Below are positions 24,450-32,245 of a DNA stretch of 35,246 nucleotides, one piece after another. The translations under genes were made by a program, and so were the position numbers. The stretch is from Anaerovibrio sp. GTDB taxonomy: Bacteria; Bacillota; Negativicutes; Selenomonadales; Selenomonadaceae. The stretch is taken from contig JAFVER010000096.1 of the NCBI GenBank assembly GCA_017475925.1, positions 1-35,246 on the forward strand. The letters are read 5' to 3'. The notes beneath the pieces are model-generated. The model did no database searches and was not told the DNA's origin. It saw only the letters and a program-made list of their open reading frames with translations. Position 1 is the first letter of the stretch. Every line of letters starts with the position of its first letter.

Positions 24450-25421
24450 TTGTCTAACAAAATATTTGACATTATAAAATCGGATTTGACTGCTTTGGAG
24501 GGTGCACTACAGGATGCAGTAAAATCTCCTGTGGAAACCATCACCGAAATTGGCAATCATCTGATAGAGGCTGGTGGCAAGCGGCTTCGTCCAGCGATGT
24601 TTTTTTTGGCAGCTCATTGTGATGATGGTTACAAGAGAGAGCGGGTTATGCCCTTAGGGGTTGCTCTGGAGCTTATTCACATGGCATCGTTGGTTCATGA
24701 TGATGTGCTGGATAGTGCAGAAACCCGGCGTGGGGTTGAGACGGCTAATGCCAAGTGGGGAAATCAGCTGGCCATATTGGCGGGAGACTACCTTTTTGCC
24801 AAGGCTTTTGCTTTGGTGGCGGAGCAGAATTATGGCAGTCGGGTGGAGCTTCAGTTGTCAAACCTTCTTACGGATTTAAGCGCTGGAGAGTTAATACAGA
24901 ACAAAGAAATATATAAGGCATCCTGTGATACCGAGGAATACTTCAGACGTATTGCCATGAAAACAGCTAATTTCCTCGCCATAAGCTGTCAGCTTGGAGG
25001 AGACCTGGCGAAGCGCTCAGAGGAGGAAATACAGGCCCTTTATAATTATGGTTATTGTGTAGGTATGGCCTTTCAGCTAACAGATGATTTGCTTGATATT
25101 ACCGGAGATACGAAAACCATTGGCAAACCAGCAGGAAATGATATTTTACAGGGGATTATAACCCTGCCAACCATACGGGCATTGGAGGTCAGTCCTGATA
25201 AGGACGAGCTGGTGTCAATTGTAACGGACCCTGATATGACCAATGCGATGCTTGACCGCGCCTTGGAGCTGGTAAGAGCTACTGATGGGGTGGATTTTAC
25301 CAAAGCTAAGGTAGATGATTATTTGAGTAGAGCCAAGGCTAATCTGCCAGACAGTATTCCACAGGAAATAAGAGAAACATATTATATGGCAGCGGATTTT
25401 ATAAGTGGACGTGAATTTTAA
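24450..25421 (+). CDS. Trans-polyprenyl diphosphate synthase (heptaprenyl/octaprenyl type)
   Basis: This 323-aa trans-isoprenyl diphosphate synthase builds the long isoprenoid tail of menaquinone from IPP. Both aspartate-rich motifs are present: LVHDDVLDSAETRRG (D84, D85, D88) and QLTDDLLDITGD (D212, D213, D216). The segment GGKRLRPAM is the IPP-binding region. Chain length cannot be read reliably. The start is TTG 24450 with GAGGGA upstream. It lies 25 bp before tatA copy 1 and about 7 kb from the UbiD/UbiA pair that would use its product. Confidence 0.93.
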   Translation: MSNKIFDIIKSDLTALEGALQDAVKSPVETITEIGNHLIEAGGKRLRPAMFFLAAHCDDGYKRERVMPLGVALELIHMASLVHDDVLDSAETRRGVETANAKWGNQLAILAGDYLFAKAFALVAEQNYGSRVELQLSNLLTDLSAGELIQNKEIYKASCDTEEYFRRIAMKTANFLAISCQLGGDLAKRSEEEIQALYNYGYCVGMAFQLTDDLLDITGDTKTIGKPAGNDILQGIITLPTIRALEVSPDKDELVSIVTDPDMTNAMLDRALELVRATDGVDFTKAKVDDYLSRAKANLPDSIPQEIRETYYMAADFISGREF

Positions 25422-25446
25422 TTACAGAGATATGTGGAGGTAGCAT

Positions 25447-25725
25447 ATGTTTGGAATAGGTGTTCCAGAGTTGCTTATAATTCTGGTTATTGGGCTGATT
25501 GTTTTTGGCCCTGGCAAGCTGCCAGAGATTGGCCGGGGCTTGGGTAAAACCATACGGGAATTCAGAAAGGTATCAAGTGGTATTATGGAGGATGAACCTA
25601 CAGCAGCTACATCAAGGCAGGATGTTACCAACAAGGCGCCTGAAAGCATGGAAGATAAGTCCTCAATCACTGTAGATAGCGTGGAAGTAACTGAAAGATT
25701 GCCTGATGGTAAGAAAAAAGAATAG
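25447..25725 (+). CDS. tatA: Sec-independent translocase TatA/TatE family protein, copy 1
   Basis: The 92-aa protein has the TatA architecture: a short N-terminal membrane helix (about 6-20, [16 protein letters not shown]), the [11 protein letters not shown] hinge, an amphipathic helix ([12 protein letters not shown]) and a charged, variable tail of about 50 residues. TatA oligomers form the pore that exports folded twin-arginine proteins. GGAGG precedes the ATG. A second copy lies at 29679 beside tatC, and a twin-arginine substrate gene lies between them. The longer tail distinguishes this copy from the second. Confidence 0.93.
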   Translation: MFGIGVPELLIILVIGLIVFGPGKLPEIGRGLGKTIREFRKVSSGIMEDEPTAATSRQDVTNKAPESMEDKSSITVDSVEVTERLPDGKKKE

Positions 25726-25736
25726 GTATTTGTCGG

Positions 25737-25779
25737 AGACTGTTCGTTTTGAATATTTTCATAGGGCAGTCTTTTTTTC
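25737..25779 (+). terminator. Intrinsic terminator after tatA copy 1
   Basis: AGACTGTTC and GGGCAGTCT pair over 9 bp with two G-U pairs across a loop of about 17 nt, followed by a run of seven T. Confidence 0.75.
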
Positions 25780-25989
25780 TATTTTTTTTGTTGGGGACAA
25801 TTAAGGTGAAAACTGTGGTTTAGCAAATTTTATGAAAATATTGTATATTTTATGGAGAAATAATATATAGCGTTGCTAAATACGAGAATAATAAGAGCAT
25901 AAAACGTTAATGATATATTAATATTTTATGCATAGAAATGATAAGAATTGATTGATTTATGCTGAAATATTTTAGCTTTAATTTGATAA

Positions 25990-26336
25990 ATATTCCCCCT
26001 TCTCTACAGGTGAAGATAAAACTTTAGCATGTGGTGAGCATATGTCATACTGCGACTGTGTACCAGAGGAAAACTGATTGGGAATACTTCCTATACATAA
26101 GAGCCATGTAAAGCAAGATAACAGTTGAAGCTGAGCAGCTGTCTTTTACCTCCAATCTGCAACGTGGAGCAAGATCTTTAGGACGACATAAAGCTAGCGT
26201 TTGCGGCAAAATGCTCATTGAAAGATGTTTCTTTGAAAGATGAACAATGGCGTAATGGTTATAAAATTTTAAAAAAGGATAGGCTTTTAGCTAGAGGGTG
26301 TCCACATTGTAGCTTTGATGGGACAGCCTCTTTTTT
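25990..26336 (+). ncRNA. Candidate structured non-coding RNA
   Basis: The 838-bp stretch 25726-26563 has no credible protein gene. From about 25990 the base composition becomes less AT-rich and several pairings appear. They are TATTCCC (25991-25997) with GGGAATA (26080-26086); a hairpin CATGTG/CATATG (26028-26044); a long hairpin 26108-26149 with GTAAA/TTTAC outer and CAGTTG/CAGCTG inner stems; and CTTTA/TAAAG (26176-26193). It ends at a strong terminator (26294-26336). The terminator precedes the promoter of the next gene, which argues for an independent RNA of about 350 nt rather than a leader. I compared it by eye with RNase P, tmRNA, SRP and common riboswitches and found no match. The 5' end is a guess. 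Confidence 0.4.
26294..26336 (+). terminator. Intrinsic terminator closing the gene-free region
   Basis: GAGGGTGTCC (26294-26303) and GGACAGCCTC (26321-26330) form a 10-position stem with one mismatch, followed by TTTTTT. No gene immediately upstream explains it. Confidence 0.8.
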
Positions 26337-26403
26337 CTGCTTATTTTTGGGGCTTTGTGGAAGAAGTTAATGACATTATTTTTATATCTTAGTGCTACTA
26401 TTT

Positions 26404-26432
26404 ATTACATATTGGAAAAAGTGTGCTATAAT
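26404..26432 (+). promoter_or_regulatory. Extended -10 promoter of the Tat-substrate gene
   Basis: A perfect TATAAT (26427-26432) carries the extended -10 TG element (TGCTATAAT), with ATTACA at 17 bp spacing (26404-26409). It lies downstream of the terminator at 26336 and 131 bp before the ATG at 26564. Confidence 0.65.
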
Positions 26433-26563
26433 ATTGCTAAATATAATAAATATATAAGCAAAAATGGTATTAAATAATTGCGTAATGTGAGATGAAAACA
26501 ATATTAATTACCTATTTCTTGCTATATTGTGTTTATTATAATTATGAGAGAGGGGTTATAAAG

Positions 26564-27715
26564 ATGACACTAATGGACAAAAAGTTTGATCGCAGAAGCT
26601 TTTTAAAGGCTTCTGCCGGTGCTGCCGCTGCTGTAGCAGTTGCATCTGTTCTGCCTAAGATGGTTCAGGCTGCTCCGAAAAACATTCCAGTTGCGAAGCT
26701 GAAATTTTCCGAGGTACAGAAACTGACACCAACTGAGATGGCTAGACGTTCAGGTTTGCGTGAGGCTGGTTATACCTATCTGATGGGAAAGGCGCAAAAG
26801 GTATCTGACAGTAAGGTACGTGCTATCGCACTGGAGGGGTTAAGAAACCCGATGCCTATTATCTTGGAGAAATATCCAGATAAGGCCAGCAAGGAAGCAT
26901 GCCGTCAGAAGCTTTTGGCAGCAGGCTATATAAAGCCAGAGAATACTATCGACGAGATATTTCCACCTCTTTTGACAAAGGATCTGCGGTTTTGGGATGC
27001 AGCTGGTGGCGGTTGGGGTGGCCATCATGCTTATCCATGCGGTCTGATTACTCATGTCGCTTCCGATATGCAAATCGCATTAGGTGTGTTCTCTATTTAT
27101 GAGGACACCTACGGTTATTCCTTGGACGAAGAATTGCTGACAAATGCAATTTTATTGCATGATAATCTGAAGCCGTGGGTTCTTCAATGGAACCAAGATA
27201 ACCGTTGCTTACCTGAAATAAATATTGCAGGAACAGGCTGTCATCATGTACAGGAAATTGCTGATGTTATGTATCGCAATCTTGATCCAGATTTGGTTAT
27301 CACTTTGGCAGATTCTCATGAACATCCGGGCTGGAAGTCACAGGAGGATCAAGTAGTAGGTTGGATAAAGGCTGCTGCCATCATTGCCGGAAAAGACCCT
27401 ATCAAGGAAGGCTACCTTGATAAGAGTGGAGAAACCTTGCCATTGCCACGCCGTCCAGAGGGCTTCCTGGTACATTTAGGTGACCATGACTTTGTACTGA
27501 CTTCGCCTGTATCAAAGTGGGTTCATGCTGAATTACAGAAGATTGCTGCAAAGGATTATGGTCTCAGTGAAGCAGAGTTAAAGGGAAAGAAGTACAACAA
27601 TCTCCGTAATTATGTTTATTCTCAGGCATCTGATATGCACCTTTATCAGATTTGGGTAAATGAAGGTCCTAAGGCACTTCGTGAAGCCATTTTGAATGTT
27701 GTTACTCCAGACTGA
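26564..27715 (+). CDS. Twin-arginine-exported protein with an HD-hydrolase-like core
   Basis: The 383-aa protein begins with a classic Tat signal: DRRSFLKAS (R10-R11), an Ala-rich hydrophobic stretch, and a likely cleavage after Val-Gln-Ala at residue 36. ATG 26564 is chosen because GAGAGGGG lies upstream and the signal starts there; an earlier in-frame ATG at 26492 would bury the signal. The mature part has a histidine pattern like HD-domain phosphohydrolases: GGHHAYPCGLITHVASD (152-168), ILLHDNLK (H199, D200), GCHHVQEIAD (H227, H228) and LADSHEHPGW (H252, H254). A metal-loaded, prefolded enzyme would fit Tat export. The substrate is unknown. It sits between two tatA genes and beside the porin gene. 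Confidence 0.78.
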   Translation: MTLMDKKFDRRSFLKASAGAAAAVAVASVLPKMVQAAPKNIPVAKLKFSEVQKLTPTEMARRSGLREAGYTYLMGKAQKVSDSKVRAIALEGLRNPMPIILEKYPDKASKEACRQKLLAAGYIKPENTIDEIFPPLLTKDLRFWDAAGGGWGGHHAYPCGLITHVASDMQIALGVFSIYEDTYGYSLDEELLTNAILLHDNLKPWVLQWNQDNRCLPEINIAGTGCHHVQEIADVMYRNLDPDLVITLADSHEHPGWKSQEDQVVGWIKAAAIIAGKDPIKEGYLDKSGETLPLPRRPEGFLVHLGDHDFVLTSPVSKWVHAELQKIAAKDYGLSEAELKGKKYNNLRNYVYSQASDMHLYQIWVNEGPKALREAILNVVTPD

Positions 27716-27807
27716 ATACATATGAAGGAAAATTTATCTTAAAAATTTGCTGCGTTTTTGAATTAAAGAGCAATATGCAGAATATTCGACTATATTAGGA
27801 GAATTGA

Positions 27808-29319
27808 TTGGAAATGAAAATGAAAAACAAGTTAAAAAAGGAAATATTAGCTGCATTAACAGCTGCACTATTTGTAGGTACCACTGGTACGACATTTGCT
27901 GCTACAACTCCTTTGAGTGATGTGCCGGCTGATCATTGGGCATATGAGGCAGTATCAGAGCTGGTTTCCGAGGGAGTTTTAGAGGGGTATCCTGATAATA
28001 CTTTTCGTGGTGGGCAGACAATGAGCCGTTATGAAATGGCAGAGATTGTTTATAGGGCCATGGGTAATGGTAATCTTAGCCCTACAGGCAAAAAGAATTT
28101 GGGCCGCCTGATTACGGAATTTCAGGATGAGTTAAATCGCATGGGTTTGCAGGTAAATATTGTTGTTAGCCGTTTAGATGATTTGGATTCAAAACTGGCT
28201 AAATTAGACAAAAAAGTCGATGATCAAGAGATTCGTATAGGCAATGTTAAATTGAACGGTCAGATTCGCTATGATTATATCCGCAAGAATTCCCATTCTG
28301 GTAATGATGGCAGTGGTAACAGCCGTAGCCAGCGGGCACAAAGACTTATGCTTCGATTGACTCCTTCCATGAAACTCAACGAGCAATGGACAGGTCATGC
28401 CCGTATGGATTTCTCCTTGTCAACCAATTCTGGTATGAACAGCTCTGTCGGTGAAAAATCCGGTGCTTATGGTGAAAACTATCATGTATTGGATCAGGTA
28501 TACGCTGAAGGTAAGTATGGAAAGACCAGCATCAAGTTAGGTCGTTTTGGTACATATGATCAATCATCCCATGGTATGATTCTTGATGATAATGTGACTG
28601 GTATTGAAATAACTGCACCGATAGCACCGAAGTTCAGTGTTCAGGCTACAGCAGGTCGTTACAGCTATGATCCAAACCGTACTACTAACGGTGATGGTGT
28701 TTTCGTCATTTCTGATAAGGCTGGCGGACAGGGAAGTGTATATTCCAATAACACTACCAATTACGCTGCGTTAGATTTGATGTATAAGGACAGGAAGTTT
28801 GGTATGGGTCTTGGTATCAAGAACTTCCAAGGTTATGATAACTTCAATCAGATGGAGCAGGGCGACCGTGGCTTGGATGAATGGGGCTATACCGAAAGTG
28901 ATGGAACGACTCATCGTTTCTCCGGTGATACTATGCGGGTATGGTCAGTCGGTATGGATTATAGCTTTGATAAGCGTTGGCAGCTTGTTGGTGACTATGG
29001 TCGTCTTATCAAGGGCGGTGACAATATGGATTCTGCTCACAAGACTGCATATAGTATCCAGCTCAACTACAATAAGGTAGACACGAAGAAGCCAGGCTCT
29101 TATAAGCTGTTTGTGGCATATCGTCAGCTGTCCCATGCTGCTACAATGGTTCCAACCTATCAGAACAGCCTCTACAGTTGGCAGAAGGGTTGGGATATAG
29201 GAATTCAGCTGGCACCAATGAAGAACACCAGAGCATCACTTTGCTATTTCCGTGGCACGAACTATGGAAATGGTTCAAATCAGTCCAGACTGTTTAGTCG
29301 AATTGAACTGTTATTCTAA
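27808..29319 (+). CDS. SLH-domain outer-membrane porin (OmpM-like)
   Basis: The 503-aa protein has a signal peptide (to about residue 31), one SLH domain (about 36-85: PLSDVPADHWAYEAVSELV through SRYEMAEIVYRAM), a coiled-coil-like stalk (about 95-145, SRLDDLDSKLAKLDKKVDDQ) and a C-terminal beta-barrel region. The barrel is rich in alternating aromatic/polar strands and ends in Phe (RIELLF), the usual outer-membrane signal. In Negativicutes such proteins tether the outer membrane to polyamine-modified peptidoglycan and form pores. The start could be TTG 27808 (AGGAG 6 nt upstream) or ATG 27814. No terminator separates it from the Tat-substrate gene 92 bp upstream. Confidence 0.92.
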   Translation: MEMKMKNKLKKEILAALTAALFVGTTGTTFAATTPLSDVPADHWAYEAVSELVSEGVLEGYPDNTFRGGQTMSRYEMAEIVYRAMGNGNLSPTGKKNLGRLITEFQDELNRMGLQVNIVVSRLDDLDSKLAKLDKKVDDQEIRIGNVKLNGQIRYDYIRKNSHSGNDGSGNSRSQRAQRLMLRLTPSMKLNEQWTGHARMDFSLSTNSGMNSSVGEKSGAYGENYHVLDQVYAEGKYGKTSIKLGRFGTYDQSSHGMILDDNVTGIEITAPIAPKFSVQATAGRYSYDPNRTTNGDGVFVISDKAGGQGSVYSNNTTNYAALDLMYKDRKFGMGLGIKNFQGYDNFNQMEQGDRGLDEWGYTESDGTTHRFSGDTMRVWSVGMDYSFDKRWQLVGDYGRLIKGGDNMDSAHKTAYSIQLNYNKVDTKKPGSYKLFVAYRQLSHAATMVPTYQNSLYSWQKGWDIGIQLAPMKNTRASLCYFRGTNYGNGSNQSRLFSRIELLF

Positions 29320-29355
29320 GCAAAGTGTAAAGCTGTATTGTTTTGAAATTTGATG

Positions 29356-29400
29356 AAAAATACCATCGATTATCACTGAAATAGTGGTCGATGGTATTTT
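29356..29400 (+). terminator. Intrinsic terminator after the porin gene
   Basis: AAAATACCATCGA (29357-29369) and TCGATGGTATTTT (29388-29400) are perfectly complementary 13-nt arms, and the loop region can extend the stem (TCACT/AGTGG with one G-U-type position). The 3' arm ends in four T. Confidence 0.85.
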
Positions 29401-29488
29401 GCTATATGAACTAATTCTATTTTAATGGGTTATGCACTCATTACTTTAGGAGTGGAGGAAAATAAGTTTCATTTTCTCAGTAGCTATA

Positions 29489-29518
29489 TTGAGATTTATA
29501 TTCCAACTGCGTTATAAT
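29489..29518 (+). promoter_or_regulatory. Promoter of the tatA2-tatC-ubiD-ubiA operon
   Basis: TTGAGA (29489-29494), an 18-bp spacer and a perfect TATAAT (29513-29518). The 18-nt stretch CAACTGCGTTATAATAAT (29504-29521), which includes the -10, also occurs at 20928-20945 at the end of the hairpin repeat array. Confidence 0.65.
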
Positions 29519-29531
29519 AATGAATGATTTA

Positions 29532-29625
29532 TCCTATGCTGACGTGTTCTAAGTCGTCAATATTCATGGACAATAAGTTTATTCCTGTAGTGTCTCCATT
29601 GAAGAAAGCTGTAATGAGCATAGGA
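29532..29625 (+). promoter_or_regulatory. Structured leader upstream of tatA copy 2
   Basis: TCCTATGCT (29532-29540) and AGCATAGGA (29617-29625) are perfect 9-nt complements enclosing about 76 nt, just downstream of the promoter and 53 nt before the ATG at 29679. The leader RNA could fold into a closed multi-stem structure. No known riboswitch pattern was recognised. Together with the terminator and promoter it accounts for the gene-free 29320-29678. Confidence 0.35.
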
Positions 29626-29678
29626 GAATATTCAAAAACTGTTAGTCTTTAATGAAAAGAAAATTTGGAGGGGTTAGC

Positions 29679-29879
29679 ATGTTTGGTTTAGGTGTTCCAG
29701 AGCTTATTTTAATATTGATTATCGGGTTGGTTATTTTTGGGCCTGGCAAGCTGCCGGATATTGGCAAGGCCTTTGGCAAGAGCATCAGGGAGTTTAAGTC
29801 GGCGGAAAAGGGCATAGAGGACAAAAATACCATTGAAGCAAAAGCAGAAATAAAAGAAAAAACCAAGGACGAAGGCTGA
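29679..29879 (+). CDS. tatA: Sec-independent translocase TatA/TatE family protein, copy 2
   Basis: A 66-aa TatA: membrane helix (about 5-20, GVPELILILIIGLVIFG), FGPGKLPDIGK hinge, amphipathic helix (AFGKSIREFKSAEK) and a short Lys/Glu-rich tail. ATG 29679 is chosen because GGAGGGG ends 5 nt upstream and the protein then begins MFGLGVPEL, as copy 1 begins MFGIGVPEL. An earlier in-frame ATG at 29652 would add nine residues before the usual start. It is 2 bp from tatC. Near-identity of the first 30 residues to copy 1 suggests duplication. Confidence 0.93.
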   Translation: MFGLGVPELILILIIGLVIFGPGKLPDIGKAFGKSIREFKSAEKGIEDKNTIEAKAEIKEKTKDEG

Positions 29880-29881
29880 TT

Positions 29882-30775
29882 ATGCAGGATGAAGATTTGG
29901 AAAATTACAAGGGCATGACGGCGGAAGAAATTTTAGAGGCCCAGACACCGGCTGAAAAATCAGCTGATATAATAGATGATGAAATCACCTCTTCAACAGT
30001 TATTGATACTGCTTCTGAGGATGATGATGTTGCCCCTGAGCCAACAGGAGAGGAAGAACCTCAGGAATCCAGCGACGAAAATTCAGATGACAGCATGTCG
30101 GTAATTGAGCATCTTACTGAGCTCAGAAGCCGACTTATCCGTAGTATTATTGCCGTTATAGCTTGTAGCTGTATTACCTATTTTTTTGATGAGCAAATCA
30201 TGGGATTTCTCATGGCGCCTGCCGGAAAGCTTTATTTTATGCAGCCGGGAGAGGCCTTTTTTTCCTATGCCAAGGTAGTGCTGTTTTCCGGCTTTCTCTT
30301 GGCAACGCCGGTGGTGTTTTATCAGCTTTGGCGGTTTTTTGTGCCGGCCTTTACCCGACGCGAACGCATGATACTGGGGATATTAGTGCCTAGCTCTGTA
30401 TTGCTGTTTTATGCCGGCTTGGCCTTTTCCTTTTTCTTTATTGTTCCCTTTGGCATAAAATTCTTTATGGGCATGGGCTCAGAGGATTTGACACCACTAT
30501 TTTCGGTGGAAAAATACCTGGATTTTATTATTACCTTTTTGCTGCCCTTTGGCTTAGCCTTCGAGCTGCCAATTATCATTATAATAATGGCACAGCTTGG
30601 GTTGGTGACATCGATTCGGATGAAAAAATACTTCCGGTATGTTTTTTTCGTGTCCTTTATAATCGGTGCCCTGCTTACACCACCGGATATTATTTCTCAG
30701 GTTACTCTGGCATTGCCTTTGACGGCGTTATATGCACTAAGCTACTTTGTTGTTAGATTTATTTTACGAAAATAG
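29882..30775 (+). CDS. tatC: Twin-arginine translocase subunit TatC with an acidic N-terminal extension
   Basis: TatC is the membrane receptor for twin-arginine signals. The canonical protein starts at about M72 (SVIEHLTELRSRLIRS) and continues through six predicted helices, with the family segments FFSYAKVVLFSGFLLATPVV and PFGLAFELPIIIIIMAQLGL. The 297-aa total exceeds the usual 230-260 because residues 1-71 are a hydrophilic, strongly Asp/Glu-rich extension. ATG 29882 has AAGGACGAAGG upstream, whereas no ribosome site precedes the internal ATG, so the extension is probably translated. It is followed after 9 bp by the UbiD-type gene. Confidence 0.93.
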   Translation: MQDEDLENYKGMTAEEILEAQTPAEKSADIIDDEITSSTVIDTASEDDDVAPEPTGEEEPQESSDENSDDSMSVIEHLTELRSRLIRSIIAVIACSCITYFFDEQIMGFLMAPAGKLYFMQPGEAFFSYAKVVLFSGFLLATPVVFYQLWRFFVPAFTRRERMILGILVPSSVLLFYAGLAFSFFFIVPFGIKFFMGMGSEDLTPLFSVEKYLDFIITFLLPFGLAFELPIIIIIMAQLGLVTSIRMKKYFRYVFFVSFIIGALLTPPDIISQVTLALPLTALYALSYFVVRFILRK

Positions 30776-30784
30776 GAGGGTAAA

Positions 30785-32245
30785 ATGGCCTTTAAAGATT
30801 TGCGGGAATTTATAGATGAGCTGGAAGGCCGGGGCCTTTTAAAACGCATCAAGGCTGAGGTGGATTGCGAACTGGAAATCACCGAGATAACGGATCGGGT
30901 ATCAAAAATGGAGGGCGCTAAGAATGTAGCCCTGCTGTTTGAAAATGTAAAGGGGTATGATATTCCGGTTTTGATGAATGCCTTTGGCAGCATGGAGCGT
31001 ATGGCCATAGCCTTCGGGGTGGAAAAGCTGGATGACATAGGGGATGAGCTGAGGGAAATCCTTCGGCTTCCTTATATTTCACTGGCTCATAAAACAGACT
31101 TGATTTCTATTATTCCTACTGCAAAAAAAGCCATAAATTTTCCTAAATATGTGAAGAAAGCGCCCTGTCAGGAGGTTGTCATCACTGATAATCCGTCTCT
31201 GGATAAATTTCCTATTTTAAAATGCTGGCCCCAGGATGGTGGACGGTTTATAACCCTGCCGTTGGTGTTCACCCGTAACCCCAATACCGGCAAACGGAAT
31301 GTAGGCATGTATCGCCTGCAAAAATACGATGGACAGACTACAGGAATGCATTGGCATATTCACAAAAATGGTGCTGATAATTATCGGGATACAAAGGCCA
31401 ATGGTGCCCAGCGGATGGAGGTGGCAGTGGCCATTGGTACTGATCCGGTGGTGACCTATGCGGCTACAGCACCACTTCCAAGGGATATAGATGAAATGGT
31501 TTTTGCCGGCTTCCTGCGCCATAAGTCGGTAGAAATGGTAAAATGCAAAACTGTTGATGTGGAAGTGCCGGCCAATGCCGAGATTATCCTTGAGGGCTAC
31601 GTTGATGTGGATGAGCAGCGTTGGGAGGGCCCGTTTGGGGACCACACCGGCTATTATTCCCTGGCGGATTATTATCCGGTCTTTCATATTACCTGTATTA
31701 CCCATCGGAAAAACCCGATTTATCCGGCTACTATCGTTGGTAAACCACCTATGGAGGATTGCTATCTGGCCAAGGCTACGGAGCGGATATTCCTGCCATT
31801 GCTGCAGCAGATGATACCGGAAATTGTTGATATAAACATGCCACTGGAGGGGGTTTTTCACGACTGTATTTTTGTGTCAATAAAAAAGACCTACCCAATG
31901 CAGGCCAAGAAGGTAATGAATGCTCTGTGGGGTATGGGCCAGATGATGTTCATCAAGATGATTATTGTGGTGGATGCCCATGTGGATGTACAGAATTCCA
32001 AGGAAGTATGGTGGAGGGTGTTCAACAATATTGATGCCAAACGGGATTTGGTTATGGTGGAGGGCCCTCTTGATGTCCTTGACCATTCATCGCCTATGGC
32101 AAAATGGGGAACCAAGCTGGGTATCGATGCTACCAAATCCTGGCCGGAGGAGGGTCATACCCGGGAGTGGCCGGATGAGATTGTAATGACTCAGGATATA
32201 AAGGACATGGTGGATGCAAAGTGGAAGGAGCTTGGCCTTGACTGA
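30785..32245 (+). CDS. UbiD-family decarboxylase (menaquinone pathway)
   Basis: A 486-aa prenylated-FMN-dependent decarboxylase of the UbiD family. Family segments include RFITLPLVFTRNPNTGKRNV, YRLQKYDGQTTGMHWHIHK, AIGTDPVVTYAATAPLP, the active-site-type RWEGPFGDHTGYYS and ATIVGKPPMEDCYLAK. The linked UbiA-type gene, which it overlaps by 8 nt, points to menaquinone synthesis, possibly the futalosine route where UbiD/UbiA/UbiX homologues act late; that assignment is inference because no mqn gene is in the window. AGGAGG precedes the ATG. A UbiX-type flavin prenyltransferase must be encoded elsewhere. Confidence 0.9.
   Translation: MAFKDLREFIDELEGRGLLKRIKAEVDCELEITEITDRVSKMEGAKNVALLFENVKGYDIPVLMNAFGSMERMAIAFGVEKLDDIGDELREILRLPYISLAHKTDLISIIPTAKKAINFPKYVKKAPCQEVVITDNPSLDKFPILKCWPQDGGRFITLPLVFTRNPNTGKRNVGMYRLQKYDGQTTGMHWHIHKNGADNYRDTKANGAQRMEVAVAIGTDPVVTYAATAPLPRDIDEMVFAGFLRHKSVEMVKCKTVDVEVPANAEIILEGYVDVDEQRWEGPFGDHTGYYSLADYYPVFHITCITHRKNPIYPATIVGKPPMEDCYLAKATERIFLPLLQQMIPEIVDINMPLEGVFHDCIFVSIKKTYPMQAKKVMNALWGMGQMMFIKMIIVVDAHVDVQNSKEVWWRVFNNIDAKRDLVMVEGPLDVLDHSSPMAKWGTKLGIDATKSWPEEGHTREWPDEIVMTQDIKDMVDAKWKELGLD

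Noticed and set aside
26041..26076. Eleven-codon frame MSYCDCVPEEN as a leader peptide
   Set aside because: Poor ribosome site, and it overlaps a predicted hairpin; too short to support from one sequence.
25990..26336. RNase P RNA, tmRNA, SRP RNA or a common riboswitch
   Set aside because: None of the hallmark sequences I know for these (GAGGAAAGUCC, a tag reading frame, the SRP GGAA/AGCAG core, cobalamin or T-box boxes) is present; kept only as an unclassified candidate.
26492..26563. Upstream ATG at 26492 as start of the Tat substrate
   Set aside because: It would place 24 extra hydrophobic residues ahead of the twin-arginine signal and lacks a ribosome site; ATG 26564 has one.
31217..31861. 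Minus-strand open frame of 214 codons inside the UbiD gene
   Set aside because: Antisense shadow of a conserved decarboxylase gene; no motif.
32214..32237. ATG 32214 as the start of the UbiA gene
   Set aside because: No ribosome site precedes it, whereas TTG 32238 has AAGGAG at 7 nt and gives a family-like N-terminus.
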